DNA of 48,073 bases from a virus. Positions 1 through 7,099 of the stretch are shown one piece after another. Within the stretch, counting starts at the first letter, position 1; the number at the start of each line of letters is the position of its first letter. The stretch lies in IMG/VR virus record IMGVR_UViG_3300032893_000078, positions 1-48,073 of that record; one strand, given 5' to 3'. Below the pieces are notes generated by a model. The model had not been told where the DNA came from and ran no database searches. It saw only the letters and a list, made by a program, of their open reading frames with translations. The position numbers and the translations under genes are program-made.

Positions 1-127
1 GGCTGTGCCTAAGTGGAACGACGTAACGTCCAGGACCCCACCTTCCACGAGCGCGTACGCCTCAGCCCTGAGGGCTATGACGTCAACGCCTGGCGAGGAT
101 ATCTTGGTCATGGCCGCGGCCACGTCC
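1..127. repeat. Exact 127-bp repeat, left copy
   Basis: Bases 1-127 match 46711-46837 with no difference; base 128 (g) is the first mismatch against 46838 (t). Both copies lie inside baseplate J coding sequence in the same orientation. The exact length, beginning at base 1, points to an assembly-graph vertex rather than a biological repeat. Confidence 0.95.
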
Positions 128-1095
128 GACTTGACCTGGGTTGAACCGACGTACCCTGTGCCTGTGCTCAGGACATAGGTCAGGTAGATCGGGACCGTCT
201 CGACTGGTGTGTACCAGACGGTCCGCGTAACGCCCAGACCGTCCACGAACGTTATGGCGGTCGAGCCTGTCGAGGTAATACCCGCGGCCTGGTTGTTCCA
301 GATGACCGCTGCGAGTGTGCTTAGGGTAAGGGTCGGCTGGTGATAGACCACGGCCTCAAAACTGTGGGGCGGGACCCCGTTGCTGTCCGTGACGTTGCTG
401 GTATTGACCAAGACCTCGCACGTGACAACGTCCGTCAACTGGTCGATGTCTGACGCTATGGCTGGGCCTGTCGTGGACCCGGTCGCGCTGAGTTCAGCGT
501 CACGCCGAGCCCGCAAAATCGTGTCAGTATCGCCATTATTTCCCAGGACGCCAGGATCGGCATTTGTGACCGATACCCAGCCGGTAATGGGTGTTGAAAT
601 GACAGTCAAGGTCCCAGACGGGACTGGGATAGGCCCTGTTTGGGTACATTGGAACGCTACCGTGTATGTTCCGTCGGCCGCGGCCGTGTAGTCCTGAGCT
701 GGCGTGAATAGGAGGTCAGGGTGATTGAAAATTGATGCAAGGGCCGTGCCAGAAACTAGTGTGGTCCCTGAGGCCAGGTTAACCTGGGCGGCCACGGTCG
801 TAGGCTGAGGCCCCTCTTTCGTGGTCCCCGACAGCTTGGCAATCTCGACCAGGAGCTCGTCTTCCGCGTTATCAGGATTGTTCGCGTCATGTATCCGGCC
901 TAGTGCTTCCCACACGAGGGCAAGCTGGCGCGCGTGCACGCCGATGACCTGGCCGTCCGGGCTGTCTGGGTCCGTGTCAAAGTCGGACGAAACATACGCC
1001 AGCATGCCCGCGCTAAGGGCCTGGATGATCTCGTCCGCGTTCGGAACTACGAAGCCTTGGGGTTGTACCCCCCACGTGCTGGGATCTGCACTCAT
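1..1095 (-). CDS. Baseplate protein J-like, left copy (C-terminus cut by window edge)
   Basis: This open frame of 365 codons starts at the ATG at 1095 (MSADPSTWGVQPQGF...) and runs off base 1 without a stop. Its start overlaps the stop of the 63-aa gene upstream by ATGA, which supports the start. It is homologous along its whole length to the complete 394-aa gene at 46624-47808 and would lack only the last 28 residues. Baseplate J proteins (phage P2 gpJ, Mu gp47 family) form the wedge that links hub and fibres in contractile tails. If the genome is circular, this copy continues into 46710-46624 and ends like the other copy. Family assignment comes from sequence character and from its place next to W, V and DUF2612-like genes. 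Confidence 0.85.
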   Translation of the reverse strand, partial: MSADPSTWGVQPQGFVVPNADEIIQALSAGMLAYVSSDFDTDPDSPDGQVIGVHARQLALVWEALGRIHDANNPDNAEDELLVEIAKLSGTTKEGPQPTTVAAQVNLASGTTLVSGTALASIFNHPDLLFTPAQDYTAAADGTYTVAFQCTQTGPIPVPSGTLTVISTPITGWVSVTNADPGVLGNNGDTDTILRARRDAELSATGSTTGPAIASDIDQLTDVVTCEVLVNTSNVTDSNGVPPHSFEAVVYHQPTLTLSTLAAVIWNNQAAGITSTGSTAITFVDGLGVTRTVWYTPVETVPIYLTYVLSTGTGYVGSTQVKSDVAAAMTKISSPGVDVIALRAEAYALVEGGVLDVTSFHLGTA

Positions 1096-1283
1096 ACCGG
1101 AATCCACTCCCCACGAAGTCTAGCCTTGTGGTGCATGTATTTGGTGTGTTTGCCGTCTATTCGACGCATTTCCCAGGAATCGGGCCCGGCTTCGGTATTG
1201 ATATTTGGTGCCACTACGCAATAGACGGACGCTCCAGGGGCGTCAAATGGGCCAGGTGACGTATACCAGAAAGTGCCTATCAT
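1092..1283 (-). CDS. Hypothetical 63-aa protein between baseplate W and J
   Basis: This small gene has ATGA overlaps at both ends: its ATG (1283) overlaps the stop of the W-like gene, and its TGA overlaps the ATG of the J-like gene. It is rich in charged and aromatic residues near the C-terminus (W, R, K, H) and has no signal peptide or membrane segment. I do not recognise a family. The homologous right-hand copy (around 47805) lacks it: there the W stop overlaps the J start directly. It is therefore a gene gained or lost cleanly at a start-stop junction. A baseplate accessory role is possible from position only. Confidence 0.7.
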   Translation of the reverse strand: MIGTFWYTSPGPFDAPGASVYCVVAPNINTEAGPDSWEMRRIDGKHTKYMHHKARLRGEWIPV

Positions 1284-1645
1284 GAAACCCCCAACGTCAG
1301 GCTATCTTCTAAAGTCTTGGCATCGCCATATACGGCCGTGAACGTGATCGTGGCCACGCGCGTGGGCGTGTCAAAATTGACATAGCATTGCGGCACTGAC
1401 GTAACTCCTGGCACTGCAAGTATAGCGTTTCGCACGACCGAGCGCACGACCTCCAGGCTCGGGCTCTTGATCAGCACGTCTTGGAGCCACGGGACGCCTA
1501 AAGTCACGTCTTTGTACCACTCACCCTTAAAAAATCCGAGCCTTTGCCTGATTTTCTGGGCAATGTAGTCCTTGCCAGACACAAAGGTCCGGGAACCCTG
1601 GGAAAAGTCCAGGTCACCGACAGGGGTTACGCGAGCGAGGGACAT
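1280..1645 (-). CDS. Baseplate wedge protein W (gp25-like), left copy
   Basis: A 121-aa product starting at the ATG at 1645 (MSLARVTPVGDLDF...). A longer in-frame extension to 1807 is rejected because it overlaps the spike gene and has low-complexity P/L-rich sequence. The middle carries the gp25/W pattern: a short domain with GVPWLQDVLIKS, then VVRSVVRNAILAVPGVTSV, then a beta-rich end. T4 gp25 and P2 gpW are conserved wedge components that nucleate sheath attachment. It follows the spike gene by 4 nt and is coupled to the 63-aa gene by ATGA. A close homologue truncated by the window edge lies at 47805-48073. Confidence 0.85.
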   Translation of the reverse strand: MSLARVTPVGDLDFSQGSRTFVSGKDYIAQKIRQRLGFFKGEWYKDVTLGVPWLQDVLIKSPSLEVVRSVVRNAILAVPGVTSVPQCYVNFDTPTRVATITFTAVYGDAKTLEDSLTLGVS

Positions 1646-1649
1646 AGAC

Positions 1650-2213
1650 TTACTTTGCCCTCGTAACTGTAGCAGCAACCTGAGGCACGGTGGGGGGTGG
1701 GGTCTCGCTGGCTCCGGCCAGAGCCCCAGATACTGGGTGAGTGTGCAGTGTAAGCCAAGATGCGATATTGGACAGGGCTGTCTGAACCTGGCTTGCAAGG
1801 GCTGCAAAGTCTGCGGCCGGGGTCGCGGCCCGGGCTATGGGCAGGCAAAAGCTGGACGACATGGCGTGGCGGGACAGGTCGCCCGGTTCGGCGTTGCCGC
1901 CCGACTCCCAGAACTCAGCCGTCGAATCCTCTGTGAAAAAGACCATGACCGTGTCACCCGGCGCCAGGTCAAGCGGATAGCTCTTGCCGTTGGCTGCTGG
2001 CCACATGATCGGAACCGCTGGTAGGACTGGTAACTCTTCGTATGCGGTCGAGTCATCCTCGACCAGGACAGGTCTGCGTATGGGCAGCTGTATGTCCGCT
2101 GTCTTCCCGTCTGTGCTCTGGACCTTTCCCAGCGTGCACGTGTGTACGTCCAAGAGTCGGGACTCGATTGCGGTCCGGATCAGCCTGTCTATGCCGGGTT
2201 CTAAGACGGGCAT
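1650..2213 (-). CDS. Baseplate spike protein (gpV / Gp138-like)
   Basis: A 187-aa protein with an OB-like N-terminal region (roughly residues 20-110: GKVQSTDGKTADIQLPI, PLDLAPGDTVMVFF) and a C-terminal HTHPVSGALAG segment followed by a Pro/Thr-rich tail. The HTHP motif is typical of the metal-binding tip of phage membrane-puncturing spikes of the gpV/Gp138 class, which lead penetration of the outer membrane when the sheath contracts. It sits between the hub (stop and start share one base at 2213) and the W wedge protein, as in other contractile tails. The family call rests on the motif and on order. Confidence 0.85.
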   Translation of the reverse strand: MPVLEPGIDRLIRTAIESRLLDVHTCTLGKVQSTDGKTADIQLPIRRPVLVEDDSTAYEELPVLPAVPIMWPAANGKSYPLDLAPGDTVMVFFTEDSTAEFWESGGNAEPGDLSRHAMSSSFCLPIARAATPAADFAALASQVQTALSNIASWLTLHTHPVSGALAGASETPPPTVPQVAATVTRAK

Positions 2214-3094
2214 CAGTACCTCTTACCCTCTATCTCACAGCCCCATTCCCGGCCGTGCGTATCGCCCTCGTACGTGATCTTTTCAATCCTGTAGTTGCCC
2301 TGGACGTTCGCTGCCTTGACAACGACAATGGCACCGCATTTCAGCCCTGGGATCATCAGTGTCTTGCACTTTAGCACGCCCGCGCCGTCAACGTTGGGGC
2401 TTTCGATCAGGCCAGACCCGGGGGTCAGGACTATGGCCTTCTGGCTGAGGGCCTGGTGTAGGTCCAGAAATTGTAGGTTACCGTCTTGTACCGACCACTC
2501 AAGGTCCGCGGACCGGCAGAAGTCTGTCATCATGCGAGCCGTTGGGCCTGACAGGACCATGCCCCGGGTCAGCAGGGTGGCCGTGCCTTGCAGTTTGAGC
2601 TTGGACACGACCTGTGCCAGGTTGCCCTCACCTATCCCCAGGGTCCGGACCAAGGCACGCAAGGCAACGTCAGGGGGTGTGCGCGGGCCATAGGCCTGGT
2701 TTATTCTGGCAGTGCGGAACGCGCGTTCCCCATCCCCCGAAGTGATCGCTGTGACCCAGTCCGCGCCCTGCCGTTCTGAGTCAACCGTCCGTAGATTGCC
2801 CAAGAAAATGAGCTGTGGGCCTGGGTCTTTGTATCCGGCCTCGAGTCGGACCGGGATAGTCCCAGCCTGTGGCGGGCTAACCCCTTTCCTGCCCCCCTTG
2901 CCGGTCTTGATCTTTTTCCCTGGGGCCAGCTGGGCCAGTTGCCCGCGGTGTGTCTCTGTCAGGTTCCAGACCTCAATCAGGGCCTTGTTCGGCTCTGGTT
3001 TGATCGTCTTTTCAATGCGAAAATGCACCCGGAAGCCCTGGAGGGCCAGGGTCGAGACCGTAAGAGAGCATTGGCGGTCGAACAGGAGGGTCAT
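2213..3094 (-). CDS. Baseplate hub protein
   Basis: A 293-aa protein whose N-terminal half is beta-rich (SLTVSTLALQGFRVHFRIEKT, ALIEVWNLTETHR) with a lysine-rich insert near residues 60-70. The second half resembles phage hub proteins that carry the trimeric spike, with a central GERAFRTARINQAYG segment and a final beta module. Its start overlaps the stop of the baseplate plug gene (ATGA at 3091-3094), and it ends at the start of the spike gene. The order plug, hub, spike, W, J matches myoviruses with DUF3383-type sheaths. The hub role is inferred from order and fold character. Confidence 0.75.
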   Translation of the reverse strand: MTLLFDRQCSLTVSTLALQGFRVHFRIEKTIKPEPNKALIEVWNLTETHRGQLAQLAPGKKIKTGKGGRKGVSPPQAGTIPVRLEAGYKDPGPQLIFLGNLRTVDSERQGADWVTAITSGDGERAFRTARINQAYGPRTPPDVALRALVRTLGIGEGNLAQVVSKLKLQGTATLLTRGMVLSGPTARMMTDFCRSADLEWSVQDGNLQFLDLHQALSQKAIVLTPGSGLIESPNVDGAGVLKCKTLMIPGLKCGAIVVVKAANVQGNYRIEKITYEGDTHGREWGCEIEGKRY

Positions 3095-3447
3095 ACGACC
3101 AACAGAGGGTAGTAGGTCAGCTCACACCTCAGACCGTCGCCCAAATCATTCAGGCCTGGGGCTGAGTCATCCGCGGTCCGGGTCAGCACGTACAGCTCAC
3201 CTGTGGGCATATCCTCGACATGGTGATAGTACCGCCAAATCGGCCAGCTCGTGACCAGCTTCATGTGCGCAACTAGAAGCACACCCAAGGCAGCGTCATA
3301 CAGGTCTAGGTACCAGCGTTGCTCGCGTGTAGACCAGGAAAAGGAAAAGTCGTAGTCTGTGCCGTCCAGGTTCACGCGCGTTGCGTAGTACGTGGAACCG
3401 TCCGACAGGGTCGGGATCAGGACTGCCTTGGAAGTGTCTAGGGTCAT
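3091..3447 (-). CDS. Baseplate plug-like protein (DUF6983 type)
   Basis: A 118-aa protein with the pattern of small phage baseplate plug proteins: YYATRVNLDGTDYDFSFSWS, then RWYLDLYDAALGVLL, then a C-terminal GELYVLTR...LTYYPLL segment. Proteins of this type close the tail tube at the baseplate. The start at 3447 overlaps the stop of the DIT-like gene (ATGA), and the stop overlaps the hub start, so it is part of one translationally coupled string. The family name is from memory of the pattern; order agrees with it. Confidence 0.7.
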   Translation of the reverse strand: MTLDTSKAVLIPTLSDGSTYYATRVNLDGTDYDFSFSWSTREQRWYLDLYDAALGVLLVAHMKLVTSWPIWRYYHHVEDMPTGELYVLTRTADDSAPGLNDLGDGLRCELTYYPLLVV

Positions 3448-4250
3448 GGCAGAAGCCCTCCCAAGCCGCCCAGAATGCGTTTAGCCAGCGACTTGCGGGT
3501 TTCCTCTGACTTCTCTGCCGCGTTTGCATCGTCCTTAGCTGCCTTGGACCCTGTAAACTTGCGGGCCTGTCCTAGGCCCTCGGCGGGCTTGGGCGCTTCC
3601 ACTTCCAGGGAGCTGGCGATCGTAATCTGCCGCAGGTCAACGCCCATGACCGCACCGGTCCCGTCGTCAACCGACCGTGGCATGGTCAGACTTTCGATCA
3701 CGAGTCCTGAGATCTCGTCAAAGTCTGTTACAGCCGTGATCAGGACCTTGGTTTCGCGTGCCTTTTTCAACAGATCGAACGTACCGCGGACCCTGCTCTG
3801 GAAATTCTGGAACTTCAGTACCTGGACCGACTGTTTCGGGCTCGGCTCTGTTCCTTTCAGCACTAGGGGCGTGACTTTGGGGGTCGAGCCAAACAGGGCT
3901 TTGAGCCCGGCGTTCAGTAGGCTGGAGGCGTTAGGCTGCAATGGCGACCCCGGCACGTCAACCGTGAACGTCTTGGGCTCGTAGTGAGGCCTGGGGGGCA
4001 GGTCAAGGGTCTGAGTCTGGTAGTCCGCGTTCAGTAGCACGTCGTGGTTTGAATATAGGGGCGTGTCCGAAATGTACCCTTTGACAGACAGGGTGCGCGG
4101 CTTTATCCGGATATTGTCTGTCACGTCCGGGCCCTGTTCTACCGGGAATTCCGTGACCTCGTTGGGCAGGGTGTGGTCTTCCGTATCGACAGTGTCGAAT
4201 TCGACCACGTCAAACGTGCCGTCCTCGTTGGTCCAGGTCAAGGCAAACAT
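3444..4250 (-). CDS. DIT-like / distal tail baseplate protein
   Basis: A 268-aa protein. The first 90 residues match the DIT-like N-terminal domain of contractile-tail phages: VEFDTVDTEDHTLPNEVTEF, PVEQGPDVTDNIRIKPRTLS, then VKGYISDTPLYS. The C-terminal 60 residues are Lys/Ala-rich and probably helical or disordered (AAKDDANAAEKSEETRKS). Such proteins form a ring at the end of the tail tube where the baseplate starts. The start at 4250 shares its base with the stop of the tape measure gene. It lies directly after tape measure and before plug, as expected. Confidence 0.78.
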   Translation of the reverse strand: MFALTWTNEDGTFDVVEFDTVDTEDHTLPNEVTEFPVEQGPDVTDNIRIKPRTLSVKGYISDTPLYSNHDVLLNADYQTQTLDLPPRPHYEPKTFTVDVPGSPLQPNASSLLNAGLKALFGSTPKVTPLVLKGTEPSPKQSVQVLKFQNFQSRVRGTFDLLKKARETKVLITAVTDFDEISGLVIESLTMPRSVDDGTGAVMGVDLRQITIASSLEVEAPKPAEGLGQARKFTGSKAAKDDANAAEKSEETRKSLAKRILGGLGGLLP

Positions 4251-5887
4251 CAGCCCTCCACCTTGTGCACCAGGTTAGCCTCAGCTGCGCGGTACGTCTC
4301 TTTGTTGGCCTCGGACACGGCCTTTTTGACCTCGTCCGGCTTGGACCCTGGGGGCAGCGTGAAATTGTTCGTCTGATGTACGGTCGTATTGGTCGTGACC
4401 TGGGTCGCAGGCTTGCCCTGGCTGGCCATGAACGCAGCCACGTCTGGCCGGACTTCGCCCGCTGCTGCCAAGGCCGCGCCCAGGCTTGCAGGCTGTCCAG
4501 GCTGCTGCTGGTTGCCCATGGCCCCAAACGTTTTGAATAGATCTGCAACGCGGTCGGCGGACGACCCCAGACCCTTGTCTATGTCGGCCAGGTAATCCTT
4601 GTCGCTGGACATTTTCTTGAAATCACCTGTGTCCCCGCCATACAGGCCCAGGAACTGCGCGGCCTTGGCCGCGCCCACGATCACGTTGTGCAGGACGGCT
4701 TCCAGGTCCCCAAGCATGCGCCACACAAGCCGGCCCGCTGCCTCGACCACGCCGAACGTAGCTGTGAATACAAGCCCGATAGTCTGAATCAGGGCAAGAA
4801 TGCCCAGGGACAGGTCAGAGGCAGACTCAGACCTCTGTTCGAAATTGGTCAGGAGCCCCGCAACTTCTGAAGATACGGTCTTGATATTTTCAACGATTTT
4901 GGCCGTGGCCCCATCCCCAAAAATCGAGTCTACAAAGTCTTTGACATACGTGTCCCCGCCCTGGAACGTCGTGATCAGCTCGTCAACCAGGAGGACCAGG
5001 GCCGCAAACAGGACCGTTGGCAGACTGATCATTGACGCAAGCTTCGTGATAAACCCGAGAATGATCGGGAACTTAACGATCAGCATCCCAGTCAGGAGGG
5101 CCAGAACCGCGTTCGTTACTGCTCCCTTACGCTCCAGCGCGGTCAATTGCCTGACAAAGCCCTCCACGTAGTGAGCTGCCTTTTCTATGTACGGCAGGAA
5201 CTTGGACAGGATCTGAATGTTCAGGGCCTGGAATACACGGCTGACCCGCATTTGGGCCCCATGCACTTCTTCTGACTTTTCGATGAAATCGTCCGTGTAT
5301 CCACCCCCCAGCGCCTGGAACTCAGCTTTAAGTTTCTTGATCCCCTCCGCGCCCTGGTTTAGGAGGGGTAGGAGCCGGAACCCCCCACGACCAAACAGCA
5401 TCTTTACAAGCTGTTTCTTTTCTCCTTCGTTGGCCATGCCTTGGACTTTGTTCGCAAAATCATCCAGGAATTCCCCGACGTCCTTAACATTGCCCTCAGC
5501 ATCTTTCGCGGACAGTCCGACCCGGCTGAACATTTTCTGGATACCCGGGTTACCCTGGGCAGCCATGTACAGTTGACTCTGCAACCGGTTCAGGCTCATA
5601 CTGAAACCGTCCGCTGAGATGTGACTACGTTCAGCCGCGTACTGCCACAGTTGCAGCTGGTCCGCTGACATGCCGATTGTTTCGGCCTGTGTCTTAAGCT
5701 TGATCGCCCCCTCGGTCAGACTGTCGTACCATTCCCGGATTTCGTGCAGACCAAACGCTACCGCGACTGATGCGCCCAGGTGTTCCAGCTGCCCGATCAT
5801 GCCCTCGACAGACCGGTGCCCCTTTTCCAGCTGGTCAGTCTCAAATTCGACCCCGAATTTGGCTAGGATTTCACGTAGGGCGCTCAT
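4250..5887 (-). CDS. Tail tape measure protein
   Basis: A 545-aa protein, largely predicted helical, with hydrophobic segments in the middle (around residues 260-310: NAVLALLTGMLIVKFPIILG and SLPTVLFAALVLLVDELI). It begins with FGVEFETDQLEKGHRSVEGM, typical of tape measure N-termini. The protein sets tail length and is ejected with DNA. It lies straight after the tail chaperone and its frameshift extension, the near-universal position, and its ATG overlaps the extension's stop (ATGA). It is short for the class, which implies a fairly short tail. Confidence 0.88.
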   Translation of the reverse strand: MSALREILAKFGVEFETDQLEKGHRSVEGMIGQLEHLGASVAVAFGLHEIREWYDSLTEGAIKLKTQAETIGMSADQLQLWQYAAERSHISADGFSMSLNRLQSQLYMAAQGNPGIQKMFSRVGLSAKDAEGNVKDVGEFLDDFANKVQGMANEGEKKQLVKMLFGRGGFRLLPLLNQGAEGIKKLKAEFQALGGGYTDDFIEKSEEVHGAQMRVSRVFQALNIQILSKFLPYIEKAAHYVEGFVRQLTALERKGAVTNAVLALLTGMLIVKFPIILGFITKLASMISLPTVLFAALVLLVDELITTFQGGDTYVKDFVDSIFGDGATAKIVENIKTVSSEVAGLLTNFEQRSESASDLSLGILALIQTIGLVFTATFGVVEAAGRLVWRMLGDLEAVLHNVIVGAAKAAQFLGLYGGDTGDFKKMSSDKDYLADIDKGLGSSADRVADLFKTFGAMGNQQQPGQPASLGAALAAAGEVRPDVAAFMASQGKPATQVTTNTTVHQTNNFTLPPGSKPDEVKKAVSEANKETYRAAEANLVHKVEG

Positions 5888-6114
5888 TCGGGTTGGGCTT
5901 TCAGCGCTAGTTTACGGTCCAGCTCGTCATACACGTCCAGCGCCATGTGCATTTGCTCTAAGTCGGCCAGGCAGTAGATCGTAGCCAGATCGTTCATCGT
6001 TACTCCTAGTTTAGCATGGTTGGACCAGACCCGGGCCAGGTACCAATCCAGCTCAGCTGGTATTTTGACCGAGACGTCCCCGCGCTGGGGCCGGAAATTG
6101 GCTACTTGTCGGCT
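5884..6114 (-). CDS. Tail chaperone frameshift extension (gpT-like, made by -1 shift)
   Basis: This 76-aa open frame is entered by a -1 shift from the chaperone gene at the heptamer T TTT TTA (6120-6114), which lies exactly in the zero frame as GAT TTT TTA. It then reads SRQVANFRPQRGDVSVKIPA and on to a TGA that overlaps the tape measure ATG. The full fusion would be about 203 aa, against 130 aa for the unshifted chaperone. An internal ATG at 5997 with AGGAG at proper distance could also give a free 37-aa peptide. G/GT fusions of this layout guide tape measure and tube assembly in lambda-like and many contractile tails. The C-C-C-C/G-G-G-G hairpin 30 nt downstream may stimulate the shift. Confidence 0.8.
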   Translation of the reverse strand, partial: SRQVANFRPQRGDVSVKIPAELDWYLARVWSNHAKLGVTMNDLATIYCLADLEQMHMALDVYDELDRKLALKAQPE

Positions 6115-6494
6115 AAAAAATCGATGAACTTATTCGCTTTGATGCATTCGATTAGCCAGCGGGTCATGTCCGCATATTTGCCACAGAAGTGTTCGCCGAA
6201 CGCGCCAGGCTCTAGTGTGATCTGTTGCTTGTCTGAGACCACGAGTTCCGTTGCCTTGCCAAACGCTTCACAGAACAGGTCCAGCGTATCCTCGTCCAGG
6301 CTGTCCAGGGACCCGACGACCACACCCAGGAGCTTGTCCACGTTGTTCGCATCTTTGAGGCTGGGCAGTTTGGCCAGGCCTGGGGCCAAGATTTTGGCCA
6401 GTTTCAGGTAGATCTTGCGGCCCTCTGTTGCGGACAGGGCCGTGATGCGGTACGTCGAATCAGCTATTTTGACAGTCGTGACTGGTCTTGGCAT
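6102..6494 (-). CDS. Tail assembly chaperone (gpG-like)
   Basis: A 130-aa protein read from the ATG at 6494 (MPRPVTTVKIADSTYR...). A TTG at 6512 would add six residues but falls in the promoter. It has a small beta N-terminus (TYRITALSATEGRKIYLKL) and helical remainder, as in phage tail chaperones that coat the tape measure before tube polymerisation. A -10 box TACTAT ends six bases before the ATG, so the transcript probably starts at the start codon itself, just below the terminator that follows the tube gene. It ends in LADK with the slippery heptamer just upstream of the stop. Confidence 0.8.
   Translation of the reverse strand: MPRPVTTVKIADSTYRITALSATEGRKIYLKLAKILAPGLAKLPSLKDANNVDKLLGVVVGSLDSLDEDTLDLFCEAFGKATELVVSDKQQITLEPGAFGEHFCGKYADMTRWLIECIKANKFIDFLADK
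6114..6120 (-). promoter_or_regulatory. -1 ribosomal frameshift heptamer T TTT TTA
   Basis: The minus strand reads GAT TTT TTA GCC in the chaperone frame. This is a canonical X XXY YYZ slippery heptamer. The -1 frame stays open to the tape measure start. A G+C hairpin CCCC-AGCGC-GGGG lies about 30 nt downstream. Confidence 0.8.
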
Positions 6495-6500
6495 AGGGAG

Positions 6501-6506
6501 ATAGTA
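6501..6506 (-). promoter_or_regulatory. -10 box for tail chaperone (leaderless layout)
   Basis: TGCTACTAT: extended -10 with TACTAT at 6506-6501, followed by 6 nt and then ATG at 6494. No purine-rich ribosome binding site lies between. No good -35 is visible; the terminator stem occupies that place. Confidence 0.6.
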
Positions 6507-6510
6507 GCAC

Positions 6511-6546
6511 AAAAAGTAACGACCCAGCCCCTTACGAGGCTGGGTC
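6511..6546 (-). terminator. Rho-independent terminator after tail tube gene
   Basis: A 9-bp perfect stem GACCCAGCC/GGCTGGGTC (6546-6538 with 6529-6521) has an 8-nt loop and is followed on the minus strand by GTTACTTTTT. It lies between the tube stop (6607) and the chaperone start (6494). It would reduce transcription from the abundant sheath and tube genes into the lower-copy tape measure and baseplate genes. Confidence 0.75.
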
Positions 6547-6606
6547 TAAATTCCCTGGGGTCATGTGCACTTGCCCAGGGCGGGACCTGATCAGGGTCCC
6601 AGCGTC

Positions 6607-7035
6607 TTAGTGCCCGCCCATGACCACGTCCGGGCTAGGCAGAATAACGGACCATTCAAGGTCCCCCTCTTCTGCCCCAGCAGTCATTTCCGGGTCCCCG
6701 TCGATGAAAGCCTCGGTCTCGACCACGGCGAGGTTTCCCAGGCGGTCCTTGACGTACAAAGGTACGATACCAGCCCCACCTGGCGTTTGCTTGTCCAAGT
6801 TATGCAAAAAGCTCAAACTGGTGTTGACTGGGTCCGTCTGCCTGACCTTGATCGTCAAGGTGTAGCTCGGCTTTTTGGTCTGGCTCCGGGTCTTGCCCCC
6901 GCCGATACCAGAACGTAGCTTGTACGCCTTGTCGTTCTGGGTCAGTTTGAGGAAATCGTCAGGGCCTAGCGCGGACTGGTCGATTTCAATCCCGCCAAGG
7001 TTGCACGTAAATTCTGCTGCGCTGTAGACTTGCAT
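6607..7035 (-). CDS. Tail tube protein (DUF3277-like)
   Basis: A 142-aa protein with the DUF3277 tube pattern: YSAAEFTCNLGGIEIDQSAL at the start, then SGIGGGKTRSQTKKPSYTLT, and a beta-rich end with GDPEMTAGAEEGDLEWSVIL. These proteins stack as the inner tube under a DUF3383-type sheath, and the pair sits in the usual sheath-then-tube order. A ribosome binding site AAAGGAA lies 11 bases before the ATG at 7035. A strong terminator follows. Confidence 0.85.
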   Translation of the reverse strand: MQVYSAAEFTCNLGGIEIDQSALGPDDFLKLTQNDKAYKLRSGIGGGKTRSQTKKPSYTLTIKVRQTDPVNTSLSFLHNLDKQTPGGAGIVPLYVKDRLGNLAVVETEAFIDGDPEMTAGAEEGDLEWSVILPSPDVVMGGH

Positions 7036-7099
7036 AGCCTAAATCATTCCTTTTCCGGGTCAAACGAGGTCACGGGCGGGTTTTTGTCCCAGTAGTTGC

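Noticed and set aside
1-127. Phage terminal direct repeat or cos end
   Set aside because: The second copy is internal (46711-46837), not at the window end, and lies within a coding gene; diverged homology continues past it.
820-2700. Plus-strand open frames of 90-150 codons opposite baseplate genes
   Set aside because: They overlap well-supported minus genes throughout, have no ribosome sites and show Arg/Ser/Pro-rich composition typical of antisense frames.
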